The notes under the pieces: generated by a model
Told to the model about the DNA's origin: nothing
Databases searched by the model: none
Seen by the model: the letters and a program-made list of their open reading frames with translations, nothing else
Made by a program: the position numbers and the translations under genes
From: Bacteroidaceae bacterium
GTDB lineage: Bacteria; Bacteroidota; Bacteroidia; Bacteroidales; Bacteroidaceae
Reading direction: 5' to 3'
Length of the DNA: 64,000 nt
Assembly: GCA_017429525.1 (NCBI GenBank)
Contig: JAFROT010000034.1
Span: forward strand, 1 to 64,000
In this document: positions 44,707 through 52,920 of the stretch, in pieces
How positions within the stretch are numbered: the stretch's first letter is position 1
Layout of the letters: each line of letters begins with the position of its first letter

Positions 44707-45074
44707 GGCAGCGCTTTTCTATGCTTTTGATATCTGTAAAATAAGCATATCATATATCACTTTTACCCAAGAATGCTGGCCGCGATCCTCTTTTCTACTC
44801 CTTATTTTCTTTAGCGGCCAAAAGGGGGGCTCCCACCCGCGAGGGCATGAGCCTCCCCTTTTTTTACTCTTTTCTATTCAGTTTTCCCTCGTGTTGCTTG
44901 CTCCTCTTCTCTTTCTTGTTCCTCTTCCCTTTTTGCGCTGACATTCTCTATTCCCCGCTTGTTCCTCGTTCAGGCGTTTCGCTTTGTCTGGTAGCGTAAG
45001 ACGTTTTCAAGAACTTTCTCTTCCCCTTCCTGCTTGCTTTTCTGGTGGTTCTATTCACATTTCTGCTTGTTTTC
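44707..45074. other. Intergenic region after the XRE gene
   Basis: No gene supported. It holds the terminator at 44822-44867, then a T/C-rich stretch (44870-45060) with no further features that I can name. Confidence 0.4.
44822..44867 (+). terminator. Rho-independent terminator after the XRE gene
   Basis: AAGGGGGGCTC pairs with GAGCCTCCCCTT (one mismatch) and is followed by seven or more T residues. Confidence 0.88.
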
Positions 45075-45105
45075 TTTCGCGTATGGCAGAAAATGCCTAT
45101 CTTTG
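45075..45105 (+). promoter_or_regulatory. Promoter of pyrK-pyrD
   Basis: TTTC at 45075-45078 and TATCTTTG at 45098-45105. The -33 box is imperfect. The leader to the ATG at 45141 is about 30 nt. Confidence 0.5.
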
Positions 45106-45140
45106 CTCACGCAAAAGCAATTAATCACATATTTTTTGGC

Positions 45141-45989
45141 ATGAAGAAATATATTCTCGACCTCATCGTGCGTCAGTCGCAACAACCGCGCCCAGGTTAT
45201 GTGCTGCTGCGGCTTACCGATCCGTCGCATCCGTTGCCGGCGATGCTGCCTGGACAGTTCGTTGAAGTGCGTGTTGATGGCTCTCCGTCCACGTTCCTGC
45301 GACGTCCTATCAGCATTAATCTCGTGGACAAAAGTAGCAACGAGCTTTGGTTGCTCGTTCACGCCATAGGCGCTGGTACGCGCGCGCTCGCGAACCTTAA
45401 AGAAGGTGACCCGCTCAACGTCGTTCTGCCGCTTGGCAATGGTTTCACGCTGCCCGCCGCCGCTGACGGTGAAGGAGCTGGGGCATCATTACGGGCTTCA
45501 GCGGTTGGAGCTTCAGCCGTTTCGGCTTCTCCGCGCCGCTACCTTCTCGTGGGCGGAGGAGTAGGCACGGCACCGTTGCTCTATCTGGGGCAGGAACTGG
45601 TGGCTTGCGGTTGGCAGCCCGTATTCCTGTTGGGTGGACGCAGTGCAGGCGACCTTCTGCAACTCGATGATTTTCGTGCGTTGGGCGAGGTTCATGTGAC
45701 AACTGAGGATGGCACGCTTGGCGAGCAAGGGTTCGTGACGCAGCACAGCCTTTGGCTGCGGGCAGATGCTGACGGCTTTGCGCGCGTCTGCACCTGTGGC
45801 CCTAAACCGATGATGGTGGCTGTGGCACGTTTGGCTCGCGAGAAGGGCATTCCCTGCGAGGCTTCGCTCGAGAACCTGATGGCCTGCGGTCTTGGCGCCT
45901 GTCTCTGCTGCGTTGAGGACACGGTCGACGGACATGTCTGCGTGTGCAAGGAAGGTCCTGTGTTTAACATCGAAAAACTCAAATGGTAA
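45141..45989 (+). CDS. pyrK: Dihydroorotate dehydrogenase electron transfer subunit PyrK
   Basis: 282 residues from the ATG at 45141. FAD-binding barrel: [15 protein letters not shown]-binding segment: [19 protein letters not shown]-terminal 2Fe-2S cysteines: [20 protein letters not shown]. It passes electrons from PyrD to NAD. Between GNGFTLPAA and RYLLVGGG there are about 25 extra low-complexity residues ([20 protein letters not shown]) not expected in PyrK. The stop shares bases with the pyrD start (TAATG). Confidence 0.94.
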   Translation: MKKYILDLIVRQSQQPRPGYVLLRLTDPSHPLPAMLPGQFVEVRVDGSPSTFLRRPISINLVDKSSNELWLLVHAIGAGTRALANLKEGDPLNVVLPLGNGFTLPAAADGEGAGASLRASAVGASAVSASPRRYLLVGGGVGTAPLLYLGQELVACGWQPVFLLGGRSAGDLLQLDDFRALGEVHVTTEDGTLGEQGFVTQHSLWLRADADGFARVCTCGPKPMMVAVARLAREKGIPCEASLENLMACGLGACLCCVEDTVDGHVCVCKEGPVFNIEKLKW

Positions 45990-46903
45990 TGGCAGATCTA
46001 CGTACAAACATAGGCTCATTAGCCCTCAAGAACCCAGTGATGACTGCCTCTGGCACCTTCGGCTACGGCTTGGAGTTTGCCGATTTCGTCGACCTCTCGT
46101 CGCTCGGCGGCATCATCGTCAAAGGCACTACGCTTGAACCTCGTCAAGGTAATCCCTATCCCCGCATGGCTGAGACCGCTCAGGGCATGCTCAATTGCGT
46201 GGGCTTGCAAAACAAGGGTGTCGACTATTTCTGCGAGCATATCTACCCCGAGGTGCGACGGATAGACACCGCTGTGCTCGTCAACGTCAGCGGCAACAGC
46301 CCCGAGACGTATGCCGAGTGTGCGCGTCGCATTGCAGCGCTCGATGACATTCCTGCTATCGAGTTGAACATCTCATGTCCCAACGTGCGCCAGGGCGGCA
46401 TGGCTTTCGGCGTCACTTGCGAGGGCGCTGCCAGTGTCGTGAAGGCGGTGCGTGCAGCCTATCCCAAGACGCTCATTGTCAAACTCTCGCCCAACGTCAC
46501 CAGTATAGCTGACATCGCTCGTGCGGTGGAGGCTGAGGGTGCAGATGCCGTCTCGCTCATCAACACGCTTATGGGCATGGCCATCGATGCCGAGCGCCGT
46601 CGCCCCATTCTCAGCATCGGCACCGGAGGCCTCTCAGGTCCCGCTGTGAAACCTGTGGCGCTGCGTATGGTGTGGCAGGTGTATGATGCCGTCAAGATTC
46701 CCATTGTGGGGCTCGGAGGCATCATGAATGCTACGGATGCTGTGGAGTTCATGCTGGCAGGTGCCTCTGCCATCGAGATAGGTACGGCCAACTTCATTGA
46801 TCCCGCTGTTACCACGAAGGTTGTCAGCGGCATCGATGACTACCTCAGCCGTCACGGCTTCAGCAGCGTTCGCGAGATTATTGGCGCTGCGCATAATGGG
46901 TAA
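45989..46903 (+). CDS. pyrD: Dihydroorotate dehydrogenase PyrD, class 1B
   Basis: 304 residues from the ATG at 45989, which overlaps the pyrK stop; an ATG two codons upstream (45983) is the alternative. It oxidises dihydroorotate to orotate in pyrimidine synthesis, using FMN. Motifs: [35 protein letters not shown] (catalytic Cys region of class 1B), [10 protein letters not shown]-like [10 protein letters not shown], and [29 protein letters not shown]. It works with PyrK as a heterotetramer. Confidence 0.96.
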   Translation: MADLRTNIGSLALKNPVMTASGTFGYGLEFADFVDLSSLGGIIVKGTTLEPRQGNPYPRMAETAQGMLNCVGLQNKGVDYFCEHIYPEVRRIDTAVLVNVSGNSPETYAECARRIAALDDIPAIELNISCPNVRQGGMAFGVTCEGAASVVKAVRAAYPKTLIVKLSPNVTSIADIARAVEAEGADAVSLINTLMGMAIDAERRRPILSIGTGGLSGPAVKPVALRMVWQVYDAVKIPIVGLGGIMNATDAVEFMLAGASAIEIGTANFIDPAVTTKVVSGIDDYLSRHGFSSVREIIGAAHNG

Positions 46904-46918
46904 GCCCCCTTGACCGTT

Positions 46919-47012
46919 CCCTCACCTGACGGCGAGGGCACAGTGGCTGAGGGGCAATTCGTTATTCTCCATTCTTCATTCATCATTCATCATTCTTCAT
47001 TCATCATTCACA
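46919..47012. repeat. GC hairpin plus heptamer tract before mgtC
   Basis: A GC-rich hairpin-like repeat (46919-46955, CCCTCACC and GGCGAGGG) is followed by seven ATTCNNC-type 7-mers (46964-47012) that end 2 bp before the mgtC ATG. The open frame reaches back through them, but the conserved protein starts after the repeat. Confidence 0.7.
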
Positions 47013-47014
47013 AT

Positions 47015-47695
47015 ATGCCCTATATACTTCATATCCTTGTGGCAGCCCTGCTGGGTGGTGCCATCGGCTTAGAGCGCGGCTATCGCGCAAAGGAAGCAGG
47101 TTTCCGCACCCATTTTCTCGTGGCTCTTGGAGCGGCTTTGTTCATGATTCTGTCAGCCCATGGCTTCGACGGCGTGCTTGTGAGCGAGAACCATCGACTT
47201 GACGTCTCGCGCATCGCCGCGCAAGTGGTCTCTGGTATCGGCTTCATCGGCGCTGGCACAATCATCTTCCAGCGTCACGCCGTCCATGGGCTCACGACGG
47301 CAGCCGGTCTCTGGGTCACGGCGGCTATTGGCATGGCAGCTGGTGCGGGTTTGTACGTGTTGGCTACCTTCACCACCGTCCTCGTGCTCATCGGTCTCGA
47401 GGTGCTCAATTCGCTGCTGCCGCACGTCAGCCAACGTACGGCCACCCTTGCCTTCACCACCAGCGAGCGCACAGCCCTGCAGAACGTCCTCGATCACCTG
47501 CGCACGACTGGCGCCACGGTCATCAGTTTCTCGCAGTCCGACCCCGATGCGGCTGTTGATGCCGATGCGGAACGGGCACTCACGAAGCCTCGGCACGTCA
47601 AGATAGAAGTGCGCATTCCCAACAAACGTTATGGGCAGGAGCTCCTGCGCTTCCTCACCGAGCAGGAAGGGATTCACATCGAGAGCGTGGAGTAG
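47015..47695 (+). CDS. MgtC/SapB family membrane protein
   Basis: 226 residues from the ATG at 47015. Upstream in-frame codons are encoded by repeats and are probably leader. The N-terminal half has four or five membrane segments with the MgtC motifs GGAIGLERGYRAKEAGFRTH and GIGFIGAGTIIF. The C-terminal half is a soluble ACT-like domain (TTGATVISFSQSD). MgtC proteins affect growth in low magnesium and membrane potential; here the role is inferred from family only. Confidence 0.9.
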   Translation: MPYILHILVAALLGGAIGLERGYRAKEAGFRTHFLVALGAALFMILSAHGFDGVLVSENHRLDVSRIAAQVVSGIGFIGAGTIIFQRHAVHGLTTAAGLWVTAAIGMAAGAGLYVLATFTTVLVLIGLEVLNSLLPHVSQRTATLAFTTSERTALQNVLDHLRTTGATVISFSQSDPDAAVDADAERALTKPRHVKIEVRIPNKRYGQELLRFLTEQEGIHIESVE

Positions 47696-47730
47696 CGTGG
47701 AGTTGAGGGGGCTTCGAGAACAAGGAGTTT

Positions 47731-47771
47731 AAAAAAGAATAGCCAGCCGCAGTCGGCTGGCTATTTCTTTA
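47731..47771. terminator. Bidirectional terminator between mgtC and the Omp28-like gene
   Basis: AATAGCCAGCCG pairs with CGGCTGGCTATT around CAGT, with six A before and a TTTCTTT after, so it can end both convergent transcripts. Confidence 0.9.
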
Positions 47772-47794
47772 TGGTTCTTTATGGATGGCTACCC

Positions 47795-49642
47795 TCACTT
47801 CTTCACGACCTTGCGGCCGTTGATGACGTAGATGCCTTTGGGCAGCGCGTGCTGCGAGGTTGTCGTGAGGCGAGTGCCATCAAGGCGGTAGATGGCGCCG
47901 TCGGTGGTCGTGGCAGGCGTCGTGGGGGCGCTGATGGCCGTTACGATGGGCCCGGTGCCTACGGTGGTCACGGCTGCATTCTCGATGACGCAGTTGGTCG
48001 GGTCTTTCGAATCGTAGCCGCTGATGAAGGCGATTACCTTCAGGTCGTCCGTCTTCCACGCATCTTCGAGGGTGAACGTGTAGTCGTAGCCTGCTGTGTT
48101 CTTGCTCCATGCGAGCTCTTTGCCCCAAGTGGCATTGACGGCGCGCAGCACGTGCTGGTGCGTGAACGAGCCGCTGGCACCAGCCTGCGATTGTGCTTTG
48201 ATGTTGTCCTCGGTCAGGAACAGCGTGATGCGAGCGGGCGTTGAGGCGAAGTCATAAGCCTGGAAACAGTCGGCGCGCACGATGACCGTCTTCTTGTCGT
48301 CCCCGAAGGTGGCCTGCAGCTCGATATTCGCGTGTGCGGGCACGTTCAGGCGCTCGTCCACGTACCATTTCATATAGGCTGCGTTGCTGGGCTGCCCGTT
48401 CACGGGCGTGCGGCCTTCGTAGACGGCGCGGTCATACATGAAGGCCGGCGCGTAAGTGCCGTTGCTGTTGTAGAACCATTCGTAGGCCCTGTCAGCCGCC
48501 GTCGTCAGCCAGTCGTAGTAGTAGCCCGAGTGGTGGCAGACCACCGCTACGCGCTCCTGTAGTTCGGGATAGTTGCTGAACATGCTGTTCATCGTCTGCG
48601 TAGCGCCTGGGCAATAGCCACAGTACTCCGTGGTGAACTCCTCAAGGAGCACCGTGCGCGGCCATTCCTTCATCTCGGCCACCGTCTGCAGCGCGATGCT
48701 TGCTGTGCGTTCAGCAGCCTGGTTGGCCTTGCCGTTGACGCTCGTCAGCGTCAGCGTGAGCGTCTGCTTGCCAGCTTGAGCGGCTGCGGGAATCTTCACC
48801 ACCACGATGCCCTTGGCGTTGTAGGGGATAGGCTCTGCGGGTGCGGCTGTCATCTCGGCACTCGTCTGCCCATCTGCGGTCAGCGTGTAGCCCACCTCCG
48901 TGATCGTTGAGCGTCCGTTGTTGGTCATAGCGATGGCCACCTCAGCCGTGCCGCCCAGCTCCACACCTACGGGGCCTGCGTCTTCAGGCGTCGCCGAGGC
49001 AGCGGGTATAGAGGTGTTCTCCACCAGCAGCTGCAGCGCCAGGCGTCCGAAGCTCGACTGCTCGCCCCAGTCCGTGACCGTCTGCGACGAGCGCAGGAAA
49101 AGTCCGTTCTTGATGTAGTCGCCCCCCTGCATGATGGTGTAGGCCGCCTTTGTCAGCGTGTAGGTGTAGCCGGCATAGAAGCCGCTGGCGTTCTTGTAGG
49201 GTGTTGTCAGGGCGATGTCGTTGGCATCAGCCTCGAGCGTCGAAGCGTCTACGGCTTGCACGTAGTCAGCCGCATCGATGTCGTCGGGCAGCGATGCTGA
49301 GAACCACACCTTCACGTCCTTCACGATCGACGGGTCGGCCATGTAGATGCGCATAGCCGAGATCTTCTTGTCGCTCGCCATCGCATGTCCTGCGGGGATG
49401 TAGATGGCCATGTCGAACGTCTCGGCGCGTCCCGTTCCGAGCGTGCTGACGTCCTCGTTGCCGGCGAAGTAGCCCCACCAGATCTGGTCGTCGGCGGGTG
49501 TAATCTGTGCCTTATGCAGCGTCGTGCTGCGGGCGATGAGGGTAGGAGAGGGCTGCTGCAGGCGTGGAGCCTTCTGCAAACCTTGGGCCATAGCCGCGAT
49601 GGCCATCGTCAGGGCCACCAATGAAAGTAAAATTTTCTTCAT
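47795..49642 (-). CDS. Secreted Omp28-like protein with thioredoxin motif and type IX sorting-like C-terminus
   Basis: 615 residues with a signal peptide (cleaved near MAQG). N-terminal beta-rich half. An Omp28/thioredoxin-like region lies at about 325-480 with TVLLEEFTTEYCGYCPGAT (CxxC). The C-terminal 80 residues resemble a Bacteroidetes type IX secretion sorting domain (AIYRLDGTRL, LPKGIYVINGRKVVKK), ending in lysines. It is probably exported and attached to or released from the cell surface. Its target or partner is not visible. Confidence 0.85.
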   Translation of the reverse strand: MKKILLSLVALTMAIAAMAQGLQKAPRLQQPSPTLIARSTTLHKAQITPADDQIWWGYFAGNEDVSTLGTGRAETFDMAIYIPAGHAMASDKKISAMRIYMADPSIVKDVKVWFSASLPDDIDAADYVQAVDASTLEADANDIALTTPYKNASGFYAGYTYTLTKAAYTIMQGGDYIKNGLFLRSSQTVTDWGEQSSFGRLALQLLVENTSIPAASATPEDAGPVGVELGGTAEVAIAMTNNGRSTITEVGYTLTADGQTSAEMTAAPAEPIPYNAKGIVVVKIPAAAQAGKQTLTLTLTSVNGKANQAAERTASIALQTVAEMKEWPRTVLLEEFTTEYCGYCPGATQTMNSMFSNYPELQERVAVVCHHSGYYYDWLTTAADRAYEWFYNSNGTYAPAFMYDRAVYEGRTPVNGQPSNAAYMKWYVDERLNVPAHANIELQATFGDDKKTVIVRADCFQAYDFASTPARITLFLTEDNIKAQSQAGASGSFTHQHVLRAVNATWGKELAWSKNTAGYDYTFTLEDAWKTDDLKVIAFISGYDSKDPTNCVIENAAVTTVGTGPIVTAISAPTTPATTTDGAIYRLDGTRLTTTSQHALPKGIYVINGRKVVKK

Positions 49643-50048
49643 GAGCGATTAAAGTATTTTGGTAGGATAATGATCTCTTAATTCTAAACTCTTTCTTGTT
49701 CTTTAACGGACATTGCCGAGGAGTTGCCATTTTCATGAATCAATAGCATTCGCCAGTTCTTTCAATGACTTCTCATCTCAGCAACTTGTTGCAAAGAACG
49801 GAATAATAATTGAGATGAGCAAATAATCATGTGAAAATATGGTGGTATGGGGTCCATATAGTTCATTTTAGAGTTCTTTGCTCCTTCTGTTGTGAACCTT
49901 TGGGAATATTGTTCTCAGTCTTTTGAATCGCTATTTGGGCGTTTCACCTTATTTTTTTAGCTTTTCGCACCCTTTTTTTCCCGTTTCGTCCTCTTTCCTA
50001 TTTCGCGTGAGCAAGAAAGGCGTTACCTTTGCAGTGATCAAGAACTCC
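49643..50048. other. Intergenic region before the two-component locus
   Basis: No domain-bearing gene. T-rich tracts at 49950-50010 and a promoter box at 50024-50031. Nothing else recognised. Confidence 0.4.
50024..50031 (+). promoter_or_regulatory. -7 promoter box before a small open frame
   Basis: TACCTTTG, 17 bp before the ATG at 50049. A TTTCG lies at the -33 distance. Confidence 0.4.
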
Positions 50049-50270
50049 ATGGAAACACGCATTTTTCTGCCTCTAAGCGGTGCTTTTGCTTCGGCAAAAG
50101 CGCCGTTTTCTGCAAATAAGCATTCACATCTTAGTGTTCAAATTGATGAAAAGAATGGTGACTTTTGCACGATGAATGACGAAATAGACATGATTAATAA
50201 GGAAAAATGGCCCTTGAACTATGAAAAACTACGAAGAATTATAGAAAAACGGGGAAAAAGGGAAAAATAG
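50049..50270 (+). CDS. Possible small protein, 73 residues
   Basis: The frame starts at the first ATG after a TACCTTTG box and ends 50 bp before the LytS-type kinase gene. The C-terminal half is charged (EKWPLNYEKLRRIIEKRGKREK). No family resemblance. It may be a leader peptide for the kinase operon or not a gene. Confidence 0.3.
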   Translation: METRIFLPLSGAFASAKAPFSANKHSHLSVQIDEKNGDFCTMNDEIDMINKEKWPLNYEKLRRIIEKRGKREK

Positions 50271-50304
50271 TTGTTGTCGGTATGCTCGTTTAAGTATTTT
50301 TCTT

Positions 50305-50312
50305 TATCTTTG
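50305..50312 (+). promoter_or_regulatory. -7 promoter box of the LytS-type kinase gene
   Basis: TATCTTTG ends 7 bp before the ATG at 50320. A transcript from here would have almost no leader. Confidence 0.45.
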
Positions 50313-50319
50313 CACGCAA

Positions 50320-51105
50320 ATGAGGACAAAACGAATTTTATACGACTTGTTGTTGGTGCTTGGTCTGGCGCTCTTGGCTCAGGTGGTCTACTATGCGCTT
50401 CTGATTGTTTCCGACACGTTCGAGTATTTCTGGGAGGACCTGAAGGCTTGGCCGCGTTGGTTGCTGGTGGACTTCGCATGGTGCTTTCTGGTCGTGGCGG
50501 CTGTTGCTATGCTCTTTTTCTGGCGACGCACAATCTTGGAACATGAGCGCAACAAGTACCACTTACAGGCCTTGGACAACCAGCTGAGTCCTCACTTCGT
50601 CTTTAATAATTTCAGTATTTTGGCAGACCTGATAGAGGTGGACCCTCAGCGAGCTTCTTCGTACCTGATGAACCTGACGAAGGTGTACCGTTACGCACTG
50701 TCACATCTCGACCACGACACCGTCACGCTTCAGGAAGAACTGGAGTTCATGCAGCGCTATTTGGCCCTGCTGAAGCAGCGCTTCGGCGACAGCATCGACG
50801 TTCGAATCGCAGATGACGTGTCTGCCCACAAAGGCTCCATCCCGCCAGCGGCCCTTCAGATTCTGATAGAAAATGCCATCAAACACAATGAGCACACGGA
50901 AACTCGCCCCCTCGTTATCAATGTGACGGCCGACGACCACCACGTCTTTGTCAGCAATAACAAGCAACCTATGACAGCTGCCGACTCGGTCCATCTGGGA
51001 CAGCAGAACCTCGTGGAGCGCTATCGGCTGTTGACCTGGAAGAAAGTCTCTATAAGCGATACCCCCGACAACTATTGTGTAACGATTCCGCTGATTACAA
51101 CATGA
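50320..51105 (+). CDS. LytS-type sensor histidine kinase, short form
   Basis: 261 residues. Two membrane helices (about 5-27 and 48-68) are followed by the His_kinase domain: ALDNQLSPHFVFNNFSILADLI with the phospho-acceptor His, and an ATPase part with PPAALQILIENAIKHNEH (N box). There is no extracellular sensor domain. The stop overlaps the response-regulator start (ATGA). Confidence 0.93.
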   Translation: MRTKRILYDLLLVLGLALLAQVVYYALLIVSDTFEYFWEDLKAWPRWLLVDFAWCFLVVAAVAMLFFWRRTILEHERNKYHLQALDNQLSPHFVFNNFSILADLIEVDPQRASSYLMNLTKVYRYALSHLDHDTVTLQEELEFMQRYLALLKQRFGDSIDVRIADDVSAHKGSIPPAALQILIENAIKHNEHTETRPLVINVTADDHHVFVSNNKQPMTAADSVHLGQQNLVERYRLLTWKKVSISDTPDNYCVTIPLITT

Positions 51106-51860
51106 GAATTCTGATTATCGAAGACGAGCAGAATAGTGCCAACCTCCTACGCCGCATGCTGGGCAGCGAGCATGAGGTGGTGGGCGTATGTGCCAGTAAT
51201 GCCGAGGTCAAAGCGTTCTTCGCCGGCGCAGCGCAGTCCGAGGTGGACTTAATCCTCTCAGACATACAACTGGGCGACGGCCTGAGTTTCGAGTCGTTGT
51301 GCACGGTTCCGAGAGACATTCCCCTCGTGTTCACCACCGCCTACGACCATTATGCTGTGCAGGCCTTCCGTTTCAACAGCATCGATTATCTGCTCAAGCC
51401 CATCGACCGAACCGAATTACAGGCTGCGCTGACGAAGGTGGGCGAAGTGCGCCGCTCGTACTCGACGACCGAGACCATCGCTCGGCTTTTGGACTCAATG
51501 AACGGCCAAAGCATCCATTATCGTGAGCGGTTCCTCATCCCGCATCGGGCTGACGAGTATTTGCTTGTGCCCGTAGCAGACGTCAGCCATCTCACCATCC
51601 GCGACGGCGTCGTCCGCCTCTGCACTCTGCAAGGCGCAACCCATGTCCTGAGCATGTCTCTCGAGGAGGCGGAGCACGAGCTTGACCCTCAGCGATTCAT
51701 GCGCGTCAACCGCCAGTTCATCGTGAATGCCTCTGCCGTCGCCAAACTCTCCACCCATTTCTTGGGCAAGATGCGCATTCATGTGTCTGCCTTCCCCAAC
51801 ACCGAGATTATCGTTGGCAAGGATAAGGTAGCAGCCGTCAAGCGCTGGTTGGATTCCTAA
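51102..51860 (+). CDS. LytTR response regulator
   Basis: 252 residues from the ATG overlapping the kinase stop. Receiver domain (1-120): IIEDEQNSANLL, phospho-acceptor Asp in VDLILSDIQLGDG, TTAYDHYAVQAF. LytTR DNA-binding domain (about 145-250): RADEYLLVPVADVSHL, FMRVNRQFIVNASAV. It works with the adjacent kinase. Target genes are unknown. Confidence 0.95.
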   Translation: MRILIIEDEQNSANLLRRMLGSEHEVVGVCASNAEVKAFFAGAAQSEVDLILSDIQLGDGLSFESLCTVPRDIPLVFTTAYDHYAVQAFRFNSIDYLLKPIDRTELQAALTKVGEVRRSYSTTETIARLLDSMNGQSIHYRERFLIPHRADEYLLVPVADVSHLTIRDGVVRLCTLQGATHVLSMSLEEAEHELDPQRFMRVNRQFIVNASAVAKLSTHFLGKMRIHVSAFPNTEIIVGKDKVAAVKRWLDS

Positions 51861-51862
51861 GG

Positions 51863-52234
51863 CTATTTCAGTTCCGCTCGGACGGCGGTCACCATGTCTT
51901 TGTGGTTCTCGTCGGGTTGGGTGAGTTGAGATGTCAGCTCAATCGTACCTGCTTTGTCCGTTGTCGAGAACGACCCCGTGTAAATGATCGTACTGGCATT
52001 GAAAAGCGTGGCTTCGACGCGCACCCTGTACGTTCCTTTCCTCACTGTTTTGCCGGTTTGATCCTTGAAGTCCCATGTGAACGTCTGCCTTCCGCTTGCC
52101 TGCGGAGTGGCCCCTGTGACGGCGTCCAACTGTTGGTCGGTCAGTTCGTTAGCTTTGGCTGCTTTGACCCATGTCGGCACGCAAGCAGGTCGTTTGACAT
52201 AGCCGCGCATGGGCTGTTCGTCTGTCACAGGCAA
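51863..52234 (-). pseudogene. Truncated DUF2271-like gene
   Basis: 123 codons matching the C-terminal part of DUF2271 periplasmic proteins (LDAVTGATPQASGRQTFTWDFKDQTGK, KGTYRVRVEATLFN). The signal peptide and N-terminal half are missing, and the frame ends upstream at the 22-bp repeat array. It lies tail-to-tail with the response regulator, 2 bp apart. The truncation marks a rearrangement at the border of the accessory region. A short intact gene is less likely. Confidence 0.55.
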
Positions 52235-52267
52235 CTTTTACGTATGGCCTCTTTTTAAAAGGTGAAG

Positions 52268-52575
52268 CAGGGCCATCGCCTGTTTACATAGCCTTTGTTG
52301 TCTTTACGCAAAGCCTTTATTGTCTCTACTATTCGCTTTTGTTGCCTATATGAAATGCCTTTGTCATCCATATCTAAGCCCTTTGTCATCTATGTGTGTA
52401 GCCCTTTTCGTCTATATATATCCGTTATTCGGTCGCGACCGAATAACGTTTTCGACTATATGTATCGGCTTCTACGACCGTTCCTTCAGGCCTTCACGAC
52501 CGTTCCTTCAGGCTGCAACGACCAGTCCTCTTGGTCGTCACGACCATTTCTTCGTTTTCATCCACCTTTATCGTT
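52268..52575. repeat. Degenerate tandem array with 22-bp period
   Basis: Fourteen consecutive 22-bp units can be laid in register, e.g. AGCCTTTGTTGTCTTTACGC at the start of unit 52290 and AGCCTTTATTGTCTCTACTA at 52312. In the 13 units from 52290 the base at position 13 is always C, and position 16 is T in most. Units 466, 488, 510 and 532 share ACGACC. The array is non-coding and contains a 26-bp palindrome (52423-52448). Confidence 0.75.
52423..52448. repeat. 26-bp perfect palindrome
   Basis: CGTTATTCGGTCG followed immediately by its exact reverse complement. It falls within the 22-bp array and could extrude as a cruciform or be a dimer binding site. Confidence 0.9.
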
Positions 52576-52635
52576 GAATATCCTGACGTGGAAAGTCCCT
52601 CGCGCACGCGCGCAGGTAAAACTTTTATAGAGCAC

Positions 52636-52741
52636 CTACACTTTAGCACTCTTCGATGCGTAGCCGTCAGATTATCAGCTGTTAAAGGTGCCTCAAAACG
52701 GTGTAGTTTGGGTGTAGTTTAGGGTGCTAAAGTGTAGTTTT
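52636..52741. repeat. Left 106-bp inverted repeat
   Basis: Contains CTACACTTTAGCAC (52636-52649) and, in the other orientation, GTGCTAAAGTGTAG (52724-52737), plus two GGTGTAGTTT units. The gene's promoter starts 43 bp further in. Confidence 0.85.
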
Positions 52742-52783
52742 GAAGAGAAATCAACTGAAATCACATGAAATCTCATCAAAAAG

Positions 52784-52814
52784 TTGCAAAACCGAAAAAA
52801 ATGTTGTATCTTTG
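52784..52814 (+). promoter_or_regulatory. Promoter of the VirE_N/VapE gene
   Basis: TTGC at 52784-52787 and TATCTTTG at 52807-52814, 23 bp between starts. The leader of about 100 nt can form an ATCGCAG/CTGCGAT hairpin (52853-52870). Confidence 0.65.
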
Positions 52815-52920
52815 CAACGTTAAAACAGCCCCCTAATCGGAGGCGTTGAGACAATCGCAGAGCGCTGCGATTCCTTGAATCATGCCATCGATTATTTACT
52901 CATTTTTAAACACTTGTTTT

